From positions 310,001 to 374,000 of the forward strand of contig NZ_BSSA01000003.1 of NCBI RefSeq assembly GCF_030268885.1: a DNA stretch of 64,000 nt, given 5' to 3'. The stretch is from Kitasatospora phosalacinea. GTDB taxonomy: Bacteria; Actinomycetota; Actinomycetes; Streptomycetales; Streptomycetaceae. Made by a program: the position numbers and the translations under genes. Below, piece after piece: positions 37,570 through 46,991 of this stretch. Positions within the stretch are counted from its first letter, which is position 1, and each line of letters starts with the position of its first letter. The notes below the pieces were generated by a model. It did no database searches. It worked only from the letters and a program-made list of their open reading frames with translations, and had not been told where the DNA came from.

Positions 37570-38901
37570 TCAGTTGACGGCGAAGTAGTACTCGCGGTGG
37601 CTGAGCTCGATGCCGTCCTTGGTGGTCGCGTAGGACTCCAGCACGTACCAGTCGCCGGCCGGCGGGGTCCAGCTGACGTCCGCCTCGCCGTGCGGGCCGG
37701 CCGGGACGGTGGTCCACTCGTCGGACCAGCCGAAGCGGTAGGTGTAGCTCGCGATCTGGGCGTCCTTGATCTTCGGGGCGAAGTGGAACGTGCCGGGGGT
37801 GCCGGCCGCGCCGCCGTAGTTCTCCTCCGGGAAGTCCGCGGAGGTGACCGTCGGGGTGGTGTCGATCGCCTCCGACCAGTGGCCCCGGCTGCTCATCCAG
37901 CCGTTGGCGCTGGTGGAGGTGGCCTCCAGGCTGTCGCCCCGGGGGCTCTTCAGGACCAGGGTGAGCTCGGCGGTGCCGTCCGGGCCGGCCGGGACGGTGG
38001 TCGACTCGTGCGTCGTCGTGTCGGTCACCGTGTAGCTGACCACCGGGGAGAGGGCCTGCACGCCCGCGTCCGGGGTGAGCCGGAAGGTGGCGGGCTTGCC
38101 GAACATCGGCGAGTGGGAGGTCTTGGTGACGGTCGGCGAGGTCCGGAGGAACACCAGCACGTAGCTGCTGGGCCGCGAGACGTTGCCGGCCCGGTCCAGG
38201 CTCTGGACCTGGAACGGGGTCGGGCCCTCGGTGCCGGCCGGCGGGACCAGGTCCACGGTGGCCGAGCCGCCGGGGGCGTCCGCGTGGACGGTGCCCGACT
38301 GACCGGTCGGCCAGCTGTACCGGAAGTCGACCACGTCGGCCGTGCCGTTCGCGGCGAAGGTGAACCGCACCGGGCTGCCGCCGGCGGCCCACTGGCCCTC
38401 CGGGTAGTTGGACGAGGTGACGGTGGGCGCGGTGGCCGGGGCGGTGTTGTCGGTCGTCAGGTAGCAGACGGCCGACCAGTCGGAGGCCGCGCCGGTGGCC
38501 GGGTCGACGGTGCGGGCCCGCCAGGCGTAGCCCTGGCCGTCGGGGAGGCCCGGCAGGTAGGCGGTGGTGGGCGAGCCCGGCGTGGCGCCGTGCCGGACGA
38601 GGGTGCCGCCCTGCGCCGGGTCGGTGGTCCGCCAGTACGCGAACTCCTCGTCCAGCGGCCACGCCGACGGGTCGGTGTGGTTGGCGGTGCCCGAGACCGA
38701 GGGGCCGCCGTAGGGGCCGTCGTGCACCACGGCCGGGGCGGCCGGGTCGGTGGCGCAGGGGCGGCCGCCGTTGGTCAGGTCGGTCGGCGTGAGCGGGGTG
38801 CCCGTGGTGGCCCCCGCGGTGCCGGGGACGAGCAGGGACAGGGCGACGGCGGAGGCCGCCGCCAGGCCGGCGCGCAGGCGTCGGGCCGGGGTGTGCGTCA
38901 T
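37570..38901 (-). CDS. Secreted multi-Ig-like repeat protein
   Basis: A 443-residue exported protein of unknown function. The signal peptide (RRLRAGLAAASAVALSLLVPGTAGA) ends near residue 31. The mature part is a chain of beta-sandwich modules: a jelly-roll-like segment with FN3-like wording (YLPGLPDGQGYAWRARTVD), then three related Ig-like repeats each ending around a conserved SxNYPEG or SADFPEEN motif. No catalytic motif is visible. Such proteins usually bind carbohydrate or the cell surface. ATG at 38901 has GGAGGGG. It is transcribed behind the GH-like gene but separated by a hairpin. Confidence 0.75.
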   Translation of the reverse strand: MTHTPARRLRAGLAAASAVALSLLVPGTAGATTGTPLTPTDLTNGGRPCATDPAAPAVVHDGPYGGPSVSGTANHTDPSAWPLDEEFAYWRTTDPAQGGTLVRHGATPGSPTTAYLPGLPDGQGYAWRARTVDPATGAASDWSAVCYLTTDNTAPATAPTVTSSNYPEGQWAAGGSPVRFTFAANGTADVVDFRYSWPTGQSGTVHADAPGGSATVDLVPPAGTEGPTPFQVQSLDRAGNVSRPSSYVLVFLRTSPTVTKTSHSPMFGKPATFRLTPDAGVQALSPVVSYTVTDTTTHESTTVPAGPDGTAELTLVLKSPRGDSLEATSTSANGWMSSRGHWSEAIDTTPTVTSADFPEENYGGAAGTPGTFHFAPKIKDAQIASYTYRFGWSDEWTTVPAGPHGEADVSWTPPAGDWYVLESYATTKDGIELSHREYYFAVN

Positions 38902-38918
38902 GGATTCCCCTCCGGAAG

Positions 38919-38947
38919 GCCCGGGCTGACGTGCTGTGAGCCCGGGC
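38919..38947 (-). terminator. Hairpin between GH-like and Ig-repeat genes
   Basis: GCCCGGGCT (38919-38927) pairs with AGCCCGGGC (38939-38947) across an 11-nt loop. It probably ends the glycosidase transcript. Confidence 0.65.
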
Positions 38948-39014
38948 ACCGGGGAGCGTAGCGCACACGATCGATCGGGCGGAGCCAATAATTCCACCCC
39001 GCCGGTGGTGGGGA

Positions 39015-40964
39015 CTACGAGGCGTAGACCTGGAGGTCGGCGACCTGGCCGGCCGGCCAGCCGGTGTTGGAGGTGAAGACCAGGCGGACGTGGCGGGTGG
39101 TCGGGGCGGCGGGGAGGGTGAGCGTCGTGCGGTTGCCGGTGGCCGGGTCGAAGACGTACCCGGCGGGGGGCAGCAGGCGGGTGAAGGTGGTGCCGTCGGT
39201 GCTGCCCTGCACCTCCACGGTCTGGGTGCGGGCGGACCAGGCGGCGGCGGGCGGGACGGACAGGACGATCCGGCGCACCGGGAGGGCGGTGCCGAGGTCG
39301 GTCTGCAGCCACTGCGGGAAGGCGTTGTTGGCGCTCTCCCAGTAGCTGTTCGGGTCGCCGTCGACCGCGTTGCCGGAGCCGTAGACCTGGGTGTGGCTGC
39401 TCTCCGCGGTGGGCCGGTGCAGCGCCAGGTCGCCGGTGGGGACGGTGGCGGCGGAGGTGGTCGCGGTGACCTGGGCGGAGGCGGGGGAGAGGTTGCCCGC
39501 CGCGTCCAGGGCCCGGACGGTGAAGCCGTACGCGGTGGCGGGGGACAGGCCGGTGACGGTGCAGGAGGTGGCGGCGGTGGTGGCCGCGACCGCGTCGCCG
39601 CGCAGGACCCGGTAGCCGGTGACGGCCACGTCGTCGGTGGCGGCGTTCCAGGCCAGCGAGACGGTGGTGTCGCTCAGCCCGGTCACCCGCAGGCCGCCCG
39701 GCGCACTCGGGGCGGTGGTGTCCGGCGCGGTCGGCAGCGGCCGGGTCGGGCGGGCCGCCGTCACGGGCAGCTGCCCCTTGAGCATCCGGCCGCCGTCGCC
39801 GGTCAGCCGCAGGTAGTAGTCCGAGGAGCAGGCGGTGCCGTCCTCGTCCAGCGCCAGGAACCCGGACCCGGCGGGCACCCAGGCCAGGGACTCGGCGGTC
39901 TTGGCGATCTGGTTGCCCTCGTTGTACTCGTCGAACATCGAGACGTACGCGGACGCCACCCCCGCCCGGGCCATGTTGTAGAACTGCCGCCACATGAAGT
40001 CGCCGTGCGCCCGCTGCCGGTCGCCGACCCCGCCGGGCAGCACGCACGGCTGGTAGTCGATGCCGTGCGCGGCGCACTCCGCCAGGTCCGGGACGGTCGC
40101 CACGGTGTAGAAGTTGTCGGCGTCCGCCGCGCTGCCGATCCGGCCGACCAGCCAGGGCGAGAGCATGTCGAAGGAGTGGTAGACGTCCGAGAAGCCGGGC
40201 CGGGAGTCCCGGTCGCCGGTGCGCCACCAGGTCGGCACCCCGCCGATGACGTAACAGCCCTGCGCCTTGAACCAGTTGACCACGTCCTGGCACTGCGCGG
40301 GGGTGAACGGGCGCTGGGCGTCGTTGAAGCCGAAGCCCCAGATGCACACCACCGGCTTCCCGTTCTGCCGGGCGTACGCGGGCGAGGCGGTGTGCGCGCT
40401 CATCTTGTTCGTCCAGTCGGTCTTGATGTCCGACTGCATGGTGGTCCAGTCCGAGACGTCGTACATGAGGTAGAACTTCACGCCCTGGGACTCCGCCGCG
40501 CTGCGCACCCTGCCCGCCATGGCGTCCCGGGTCGGGCCCTCGCCGCCGGTCGGGTTGAAGCGCTGCAGGGCGGCGGTGTCGATGCCGTACTGCTTCATCC
40601 AGCGGAAGTGCAGGTCGACGGTGGACTGGTCGTAGGAGGAGAACAGGGCGGCCTGCTGACCGTTGCCCAGGTTCGCGAAGGCGGTGGCGTACGTCTTCGG
40701 GTACTCGCGGACGTCCGGCCAGGCGACGATGGACTTGTTGGTGTTCGAGGGCGCCTGGCCCCAGTTCTGCGCCCAGTGCCACCAGCCGTTGATCGGGGCG
40801 CCGTCGCCCGGGCAGGCGAACCAGCCCTGGTAGCCGACCGTCACCTTGCCGACCACGTCGCCCGGCGCGCTCGCGGCGCCGGCCGGGGCCTCGCCCAGGG
40901 CCAGGCCCGTCGCGAGGCCCGCCGCTGCCGCCGCCTGCAGGAACACCCGTCGCGATACCACCAT
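39015..40964 (-). CDS. Secreted GH99/GH71-like hydrolase with FN3 and discoidin domains
   Basis: A 649-residue exported protein. The N-terminus SRRVFLQAAAAAGLATGLALG is a twin-arginine signal. The catalytic domain (about residues 35-390) begins VGKVTVGYQGWF and contains FDEYNEGNQ; GH99-type enzymes place their two carboxylates in such an ExxE motif. A Pro/Thr linker leads to a fibronectin-III domain (APGGLRVTGLSDTTVSLAW, about 425-510) and a C-terminal F5/8 (discoidin/CBM32-like) domain (about 515-649). It probably acts on an extracellular polysaccharide; specificity is not predictable. ATG at 40964 has GGAGG. Confidence 0.82.
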   Translation of the reverse strand: MVVSRRVFLQAAAAAGLATGLALGEAPAGAASAPGDVVGKVTVGYQGWFACPGDGAPINGWWHWAQNWGQAPSNTNKSIVAWPDVREYPKTYATAFANLGNGQQAALFSSYDQSTVDLHFRWMKQYGIDTAALQRFNPTGGEGPTRDAMAGRVRSAAESQGVKFYLMYDVSDWTTMQSDIKTDWTNKMSAHTASPAYARQNGKPVVCIWGFGFNDAQRPFTPAQCQDVVNWFKAQGCYVIGGVPTWWRTGDRDSRPGFSDVYHSFDMLSPWLVGRIGSAADADNFYTVATVPDLAECAAHGIDYQPCVLPGGVGDRQRAHGDFMWRQFYNMARAGVASAYVSMFDEYNEGNQIAKTAESLAWVPAGSGFLALDEDGTACSSDYYLRLTGDGGRMLKGQLPVTAARPTRPLPTAPDTTAPSAPGGLRVTGLSDTTVSLAWNAATDDVAVTGYRVLRGDAVAATTAATSCTVTGLSPATAYGFTVRALDAAGNLSPASAQVTATTSAATVPTGDLALHRPTAESSHTQVYGSGNAVDGDPNSYWESANNAFPQWLQTDLGTALPVRRIVLSVPPAAAWSARTQTVEVQGSTDGTTFTRLLPPAGYVFDPATGNRTTLTLPAAPTTRHVRLVFTSNTGWPAGQVADLQVYAS

Positions 40965-41047
40965 GCCGCTGCCTCCGCCCGGTTGACGACGTCTTGTCAG
41001 GTCCGCGACCCGACGCCCCGGGAGCGTAACGGCGCTGACATCGGGCG

Positions 41048-41070
41048 GCAATATGTTCGACAGATATTGC
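41048..41070. promoter_or_regulatory. Inverted repeat in GH-like promoter
   Basis: GCAATAT-N9-ATATTGC, perfect 7-bp A/T-rich arms, 84 bp upstream of the glycosidase ATG. It is a likely operator of a sugar-responsive repressor; no regulator gene is adjacent. Confidence 0.55.
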
Positions 41071-41083
41071 AAGAATCCGATAG

Positions 41084-42739
41084 CTAGCTCGAAAGAGTTC
41101 GACTGGCGAGGTGGGCGGCCCAACCGCCGGACGCCGTGACGTCCACCGCGCCCGCCAGCGCGGCCGGTTCGCACAGGAAGCCCGGCACGGTCGCGCCGTC
41201 CGCCAGCCGGACCGGGCCCAGCGCCATCGGCTGCGGCAGCGCGGCCAGCAGCGCGCCCAGCCCGGCGGCGGGCAGCTCCCAGAGCTCGCCCGCCAGGGCC
41301 GCCCCGCCCTCCGCCACCCGGACCAGGCCCGGCTTGGGCGGGACGGTGTCCAGCGCGTACATCCGGTACTCCGGGGCGGTGCGCACCTCGGCGGCGAACC
41401 GGCCGCCCAGCGAGGTCAGTTGGCCGTTCAGCGGCTGCCCGGTCAGGTGCGCGCCGAACACCGCCAGCCGCACCGGCGGGGCGGTCAGCAGCCGGGCCAG
41501 CGCGGCCAGCCGCTCCTCGGTCCGGGGCGGGCCGACCAGCATCACGCCGAACGGCAGGCCGTCGACCGTGCCCGCCGGGACGGCGAGCGCGCACAGGCCC
41601 AGCAGGTTCGCCGAGTTGGTGAACCGGCCCAGCCGGGCGTTGGCGCCCACCGGGTCGGCCGCCACCTCGGCGAAGGTCGGGTGCCAGGTGGTGGTGGGCA
41701 GCAACAGGGCGTCCGCGTCGCCGAGTTCGGCCAGCGCCGCGGCCCGCAGCCGCTCCAGCTCGGCCCGGTCGGCGAACAGCCGGTGCGCGGGCACCTCCCG
41801 GGCCGCCCGGACGATGCCCGCCACCACCGGGTCCAGCCCCGGATCGCCCCGCTCGGCCGCCGCGTCCAGGAACGCGCCCACCGCGGCGTACCGCTCGGCC
41901 ACGAAGGCGCCCTCGTAGAGCAGCGCCGCCGCCGCGTCGAACGGTGACAGGTCCAGGTCGCGCAGTTCGGCGCCCGCCGCCGCCAGCCGGTCGGCCGCCG
42001 CCGCGTGCGCCGCCGCCCAGCCGTCCGCGAGCACGCCCAGCCGGGCGGCGGCCGGGACGGCGACCCGCCACGGGCCCGGGCGGCGGCCCGGGGCGGCCGG
42101 GGCCGGGTCGGCCAGCAGCCGCAGCGCGGCCTGCGCCTCGTCCACCGTGCGGGCGAACACCGAGACGCAGTCCAGGCTCGCGCAGGCCGGGACCACGCCC
42201 GCGGTCGGCACCAGGCCCGGGGTCGGCTTCAGGCCCACCACGCCGTTCAGCGCGGCCGGAACCCGGCCCGAGCCCGCCGTGTCGGTGCCCAGCGCCAGGT
42301 CGACCAGGCCCAGCGCCACCGCCACCGCCGAACCCGAGCTGGAGCCGCCCGAGATCCGGCCCGGGTCGACCGCGCCGCGCACCGCGCCGTACGGGCTGCG
42401 GGTGCCGACCAGGCCGGTGGCGAACTGGTCCAGGTTGGTGGTGCCCAGCACCACCGCGCCCGCCGCCCGCAGCCGGGCCACCGCCGGGGCGTCCCGCTCC
42501 GGCAGGTACCCGTACGAGGGGCAGCCCGCCGTGGTCGGCAGGCCCGCCACGTCGATGTTGCCCTTCACCGCGCACACCGTGCCCGCCAGCGGCAGCCGCT
42601 CGCCCGCCGCGACCCGGGCGTCCACCCCGGCCGCCTCGGCCTCCGCGGCGGCCTGCGGGCGCAGGTCGATCCACACCTCCGGCCGGTCGACCGCGGCGAT
42701 CCGCGCGTACGCCCGGCGCACCCGCTCCGCGGCGCTCAC
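41084..42739 (-). CDS. atzF: Allophanate hydrolase
   Basis: A 551-residue amidase-signature enzyme (allophanate to ammonia and carbon dioxide). Catalytic Ser-cisSer-Lys residues are visible: the Lys in CAVKGNID and the Gly/Ser-rich GRISGGSSSGSAVAVA with GTDTAGSGRVPA. The extra C-terminal domain (FGAHLTGQPLNGQL to the end) is the AtzF C-terminal domain. It is the last gene of the four-gene operon; its GTG overlaps the carboxylase stop (GTGA). It would finish either the urea or the guanidine route. Confidence 0.95.
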   Translation of the reverse strand: MSAAERVRRAYARIAAVDRPEVWIDLRPQAAAEAEAAGVDARVAAGERLPLAGTVCAVKGNIDVAGLPTTAGCPSYGYLPERDAPAVARLRAAGAVVLGTTNLDQFATGLVGTRSPYGAVRGAVDPGRISGGSSSGSAVAVALGLVDLALGTDTAGSGRVPAALNGVVGLKPTPGLVPTAGVVPACASLDCVSVFARTVDEAQAALRLLADPAPAAPGRRPGPWRVAVPAAARLGVLADGWAAAHAAAADRLAAAGAELRDLDLSPFDAAAALLYEGAFVAERYAAVGAFLDAAAERGDPGLDPVVAGIVRAAREVPAHRLFADRAELERLRAAALAELGDADALLLPTTTWHPTFAEVAADPVGANARLGRFTNSANLLGLCALAVPAGTVDGLPFGVMLVGPPRTEERLAALARLLTAPPVRLAVFGAHLTGQPLNGQLTSLGGRFAAEVRTAPEYRMYALDTVPPKPGLVRVAEGGAALAGELWELPAAGLGALLAALPQPMALGPVRLADGATVPGFLCEPAALAGAVDVTASGGWAAHLASRTLSS

Positions 42740-45700
42740 GCGGGAGCCCCCAGCACCACCAGCGGGCTGCCCGCCTGCACCTGGTCGCCCGAGCCGACCA
42801 GCAGCTCGGCGACCACGCCGTCCCGGTCCGAGAACACCGCGGACTCCATCTTCATCGCCTCCAACGCCATCAACCGCTGCCCCTTGCGCACCCGCTCGCC
42901 CGGCGCCACGTCCACCTTCCACACGCAGGCGGTGAACTCGGCCTCCACCACGCCGCCGCCCGGCGGCACCTCCACCGCGCGCGGCGCGGCGGGCGCCGCC
43001 CCGGCCGCCCGGTCGGCCCGGTCGAACTCGCCGGACTCCTCCCAGGCCCGCCGCTCCGCCGCGAACGCCGCCGCCTGCACCGCCCGGAACTCCTCGATCG
43101 GACCGGCGTTGTCGGCCAGGAAGCGCAGGTGCTCGGCGAGCGCGAACTCGCCCTCCTCGATCCGGAGTTCGAACCGGCCCGCGGCCATGTCGGCGCGCAG
43201 CTCCAGCAGCTCCTCCGCCGACACCGGGTACCAGCGGATCCGGTCGAAGAACCGCAGCAGCCACGGCGCACCCGGGGTGAACGGACCGCGCTGCTGCCAG
43301 CCCGACCACATCTGCACCGTCCGCCCGACGAACTGGTAGCCGCCCGGGCCCTCCATGCCGTACACGCACAGGTAGGCGCCGCCGATGCCGACCGAGTTCT
43401 CCGCCGTCCACGTCCGGGCCGGGTTGTACTTGGTGGTGACCAGCCGGTGCCGCGGGTCCAGCGGGGTGGCCACCGGCGCGCCCAGGTAGACGTCGCCCAG
43501 GCCCAGCACCAGGTACTCGGCGTCGAAGACCGTCCGGTACACCTCGTCCACCGAGGCCAAGCCGTTGATCCGGCGGATGAACTCGATGTTCCACGGGCAC
43601 CACGGCGCGTCGTCGCGCACCCCCGCCACGTACCGCTCGATCGCCTCCCGGGTTGCCGGGTCGTCCCAGGACAGCGGCAGGTGCACCGTCCGGCTGGGCA
43701 CCACCAGCTGCTCGGCGGGCGGCAGCTGCTGTTCCAACTCGCGCACGAGGGACAGGAGTTCGGCGACCGGGAGGACGTCCGGGTCCACGTGCACCTGGAG
43801 CGAGCGGATGCCCGGCGTCAGGTCGACCACCCCCGCCGGGCGCCGCCCGGCGACCAGCTCCGCCAGCGCGTGCACCCGCATCCGCAGCGCCAGGTCCAAC
43901 TGCATCGGCCCGAACTCGACCAGCAGGTTGTCGTCCCCGCTGCGCCGGTACGTCACCGACGGGCGGTCCGGGCCGGCCGGGCGGCGGGCCAGCACGCCGC
44001 CGTCCAGCACCGCCGGGCGCGAGGGGGCGGGCACCGCGGCCGGGGTGCGGCGCAGCGCCGCCGCGTCGTCGGTGGTCACCGGCACGAAGCGGACGGTGTC
44101 GCCCGGGCGCAGCTGGCCCAGCTTCCAGCGCTGCCCGGAGACCACCGTCGCCGGGCAGACGAACCCGCCCAGCGAGGGCCCGTCCGGCCCCAGCAGCACC
44201 GGCATGTCGCCGGTGTAGTCGACCGCGCCGACCGCGTACGGGGTGTCGTGGATGTTCGACGGGTGCAGGCCCGCCTCGCCGCCGTCCCGGCGCGCCCAGG
44301 CGGGCTTCGGGCCGACCAGGCGCACCCCGGTGCGGGCGCTGTTGAAGTGCACCGACCAGTCGGCGGCGTAGAACTCGGTGACGTCCTGCTCGGTGAAGAA
44401 CTCCGGTGCGGCGTGCGGCCCCTCGACCGCGGGCAGCAGCCAGGACGAGGTGAACTCCGGACGGTCGGCGACCGGGCCCGCGCCCGGGCCGAGCGGGCCG
44501 GTACCGCCGTGCAGCACGTCCCCCGTGCGCAGCGCCCGGCCGCCGTGGCCGCCGAAGCCGCCCAGCGTGAACGTCGCCGCGCTGCCCAGGAACGCCGGGG
44601 CGTCCAGGCCGCCCGCCACCAGCAGGTAGCAGCGCAGGCCCGGGCCGGGCGGCGCCGGGACGTCCAGCAGCCCGCCCGCCGGGACGAGCACCGGCTCCCA
44701 CTGCGGCACCGGCGCGCCGTCCACCGTCACCGCCGTCGGCGCGCCGGTCACGCACACCCAGGTCGGGGCGGTGAACCGCAGCGCCGGGCCCAGCAGCGTG
44801 CACTCCAGGCCGGGCGCGCCCTCCGGGTTGCCCAGCGCCCGGTTGCCGAGCCGGAACGACAGGTCGTCCATCGGCCCGCACGGCGGCACCCCGACGTGCC
44901 AGTAGCCGGTGCGGCCCGGCCAGTCCTGCACGGTGGTCTGGGTGCCCGCCCGGACCACCTCGATCCGCGGCGTCGGGTCCGCCACGTGCGCCAGCGTCCC
45001 CGTGTGGTGGGCGGCCGCGGCCACCTCCGCCACCGCCGGGACGGCCCGCAGCAGGCCCAGGTTGGTCTCGATGCCGTGGATCCGGGTGTCCGCCAGGGCC
45101 TTCGTGAGCCGCTCCAGCGCGTCGGCGCGGTCCGCGCCGTGCACGACCACCTTCGCCAGCATCGGGTCGTACGCGGTGGTCACCTCGGTGCCGGTCTCCA
45201 CCCAGGTGTCCACCCGGACGTCGGTCGGGAAGGCCACCTCGGTCAGCAGGCCCGCGCTCGGCCGGTGGTCGCGCGACGGGTCCTCGGCGTACACCCGGGC
45301 CTCCACCGCGTGCCCGCGCGGCGGGCCGACCTCGCGCACCACCCCGCGCTCGCCCCGGGCCAGCCGCAGCATCCACTCGACCAGGTCGACCCCGTACACC
45401 GCCTCGGTGACCGGGTGCTCCACCTGCAGCCGGGTGTTGACCTCCAGGAAGTACGCCTCCTCGCGCGCCGCGTCGTACACGTACTCCACGGTGCCCGCCG
45501 AGCGGTAGCCCACCGAGGCGCACAACTGCCGGGCCGAGTCGGCCAGTTCGCGGCGGACGCGGTCGGGCAGGCCGGGCGCCGGGGCCTCCTCCAGCACCTT
45601 CTGGTTGCGGCGCTGCAGCGAGCAGTCCCGGTCGCCGAGGGTCACCACCCGGCCGGTGCCGTCGCCGAACACCTGCACCTCCACGTGCCGGGCCCGCTCC

Positions 45701-46308
45701 ACCAGCCGCTCCAGGAACACCCCCGCGGTGGCGAAGTTCGCGGCCGCCACCCGCTGCACGCCCTCCCAGGCGTCGGCCAGCTGCGCCGCGTCCCGGCAGG
45801 CCCGCATGCCGATGCCGCCGCCCCCGCCGGTGGCCTTCAGCATCACCGGGTACCCCACCCGCTCCGCCGCGGCCAGTGCCGCGGGCAGGTCGGCCAGCAG
45901 CCCGGTGCCCGGCAGCAGCGGCACCCCCGCCGCCTCGGCCGCCGCGCGGGCGGTGTGCTTGGCGCCGAACACCTCCAGCTGGGCCGGGGTCGGGCCGACG
46001 AAGGCCAGGCCCGCCGCCTCCACCCGGCGGGCGAACGCCGCGTCCTCCGAGAGGAACCCGTACCCCGGGTGGACCGCGCCCGCCCCGCCCTCCAGCGCGG
46101 CCGCCAGCACCAGGTCCGCCCGCAGGTAGCTGTCCTTCGCCGCGGCCGGGCCCAGCCGCACCGCGCGGTCGGCCATCCGCACGTGCGGGGCCGAGCGGTC
46201 CGGGTCGGAGAACACCGCGACGGTGGACAGGCCGATCCGGCGGGCGGTGCGGATGATCCGGGCCGCGATCTCGCCCCGGTTGGCGACCAGCAGGGTGTCG
46301 AAGCTCAT
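42736..46308 (-). CDS. uca: Biotin-dependent urea or guanidine carboxylase
   Basis: A 1190-residue multidomain carboxylase. It has an ATP-grasp biotin carboxylase (residues 1-450, start FDTLLVANRGEIAARI), a carboxyltransferase built of KipA/AHS2-like and KipI/AHS1-like halves (about 465-1060), and a C-terminal biotinyl domain with EAMKM (Lys1153). Urea carboxylases make allophanate. Enzymes in operons with UAAP proteins have been shown in other bacteria to prefer guanidine, making carboxyguanidine. I could not identify the discriminating active-site residue without alignment, so the substrate is open; the two UAAP genes favour guanidine. It overlaps UAAP2 (ATGA) and the hydrolase (GTGA). Confidence 0.93.
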   Translation of the reverse strand: MSFDTLLVANRGEIAARIIRTARRIGLSTVAVFSDPDRSAPHVRMADRAVRLGPAAAKDSYLRADLVLAAALEGGAGAVHPGYGFLSEDAAFARRVEAAGLAFVGPTPAQLEVFGAKHTARAAAEAAGVPLLPGTGLLADLPAALAAAERVGYPVMLKATGGGGGIGMRACRDAAQLADAWEGVQRVAAANFATAGVFLERLVERARHVEVQVFGDGTGRVVTLGDRDCSLQRRNQKVLEEAPAPGLPDRVRRELADSARQLCASVGYRSAGTVEYVYDAAREEAYFLEVNTRLQVEHPVTEAVYGVDLVEWMLRLARGERGVVREVGPPRGHAVEARVYAEDPSRDHRPSAGLLTEVAFPTDVRVDTWVETGTEVTTAYDPMLAKVVVHGADRADALERLTKALADTRIHGIETNLGLLRAVPAVAEVAAAAHHTGTLAHVADPTPRIEVVRAGTQTTVQDWPGRTGYWHVGVPPCGPMDDLSFRLGNRALGNPEGAPGLECTLLGPALRFTAPTWVCVTGAPTAVTVDGAPVPQWEPVLVPAGGLLDVPAPPGPGLRCYLLVAGGLDAPAFLGSAATFTLGGFGGHGGRALRTGDVLHGGTGPLGPGAGPVADRPEFTSSWLLPAVEGPHAAPEFFTEQDVTEFYAADWSVHFNSARTGVRLVGPKPAWARRDGGEAGLHPSNIHDTPYAVGAVDYTGDMPVLLGPDGPSLGGFVCPATVVSGQRWKLGQLRPGDTVRFVPVTTDDAAALRRTPAAVPAPSRPAVLDGGVLARRPAGPDRPSVTYRRSGDDNLLVEFGPMQLDLALRMRVHALAELVAGRRPAGVVDLTPGIRSLQVHVDPDVLPVAELLSLVRELEQQLPPAEQLVVPSRTVHLPLSWDDPATREAIERYVAGVRDDAPWCPWNIEFIRRINGLASVDEVYRTVFDAEYLVLGLGDVYLGAPVATPLDPRHRLVTTKYNPARTWTAENSVGIGGAYLCVYGMEGPGGYQFVGRTVQMWSGWQQRGPFTPGAPWLLRFFDRIRWYPVSAEELLELRADMAAGRFELRIEEGEFALAEHLRFLADNAGPIEEFRAVQAAAFAAERRAWEESGEFDRADRAAGAAPAAPRAVEVPPGGGVVEAEFTACVWKVDVAPGERVRKGQRLMALEAMKMESAVFSDRDGVVAELLVGSGDQVQAGSPLVVLGAPA

Positions 46309-46991
46309 CGCGGGCCCCCCTCGGTGGTTCCGGGGCGCTCGGTGGCCCCGGTGGGCTCGGTGACCGTCATGCGCACCGGGGTCGGGTCGAAGCCGTTGCA
46401 CGGGTTGTTGACCTGCGGGCAGTTAGACACCAGCACCAGCACGTCCGCCTCGGCCCGCAGCACCACCCGCAGGCCCGGCGCGGAGAGGCCGTCCACGATG
46501 CCCAGCGTGCCGTCCGCCTCCACCGGCACGTTCATGTACCAGTTGAGGTTCGACACCAGGTCGCGCTTGCCCAGCCCGTGCCGGGCCCCCTCGGCCAGGA
46601 AGTTCTCCACGCAGGCGTGCTGCGACCAGGTGTGGTGGCCGTAGCGCAGCGTGTTCGACTCCTTCGAGCAGGCGCCCGCGATCGTGTCGTGCCGCCCGCA
46701 GTCGTCCGCCACCACCGTCATCAGCGGGGTGTGCTCGTTCGACATCAGGACCGTGCCGGTGGACACGAAGACGTTGCCGGACGCCTGGAGGGTGTCGGCG
46801 GCGCTGTAGCGCACCGCGGTGTCGTGCGCGTCGTACAGCAGGCAGTCGACGGCCTGGTTGCCGTGCAGGTCGGTGACGGTCAGGAACTGTCCGCGGCGGA
46901 CCACGGCGGACCAGGCGGCGCGGGCGGGGACGACCTCGTCCAGGACGACGGTCTCCGGGGTGGTGCTCTCCGGGATGGCGGTGGTGGTCAT
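46305..46991 (-). CDS. Urea amidolyase-associated protein 2 (carboxyguanidine deiminase subunit candidate)
   Basis: A 228-residue DUF1989-family protein. It keeps Cys/His residues that could bind metal: VDCLLYD, the ADDCGRHDTIAGACSKES block, QHACVEN, and CPQVNNPCN near the C-terminus. Proteins of this pair, earlier called UAAP1/2, were shown elsewhere to form carboxyguanidine deiminase (CgdAB), converting carboxyguanidine to allophanate. Its start overlaps UAAP1's stop (ATGA) and its stop overlaps the carboxylase start (ATGA). Confidence 0.9.
   Translation of the reverse strand: MTTTAIPESTTPETVVLDEVVPARAAWSAVVRRGQFLTVTDLHGNQAVDCLLYDAHDTAVRYSAADTLQASGNVFVSTGTVLMSNEHTPLMTVVADDCGRHDTIAGACSKESNTLRYGHHTWSQHACVENFLAEGARHGLGKRDLVSNLNWYMNVPVEADGTLGIVDGLSAPGLRVVLRAEADVLVLVSNCPQVNNPCNGFDPTPVRMTVTEPTGATERPGTTEGGPR

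Noticed and set aside
41092..41105. LexA/SOS-box-like TCGAA-N4-TTCGA
   Set aside because: Two bases shorter than the actinobacterial SOS consensus (TCGAAC-N4-GTTCGA) and located inside the end of the allophanate hydrolase coding sequence.
41944..46644. Very long open frame (over 1500 codons) antisense to the carboxylase and hydrolase genes
   Set aside because: Typical GC-rich antisense shadow: Arg/His/Pro-rich translation with no domains, while the opposite strand encodes well-conserved enzymes.
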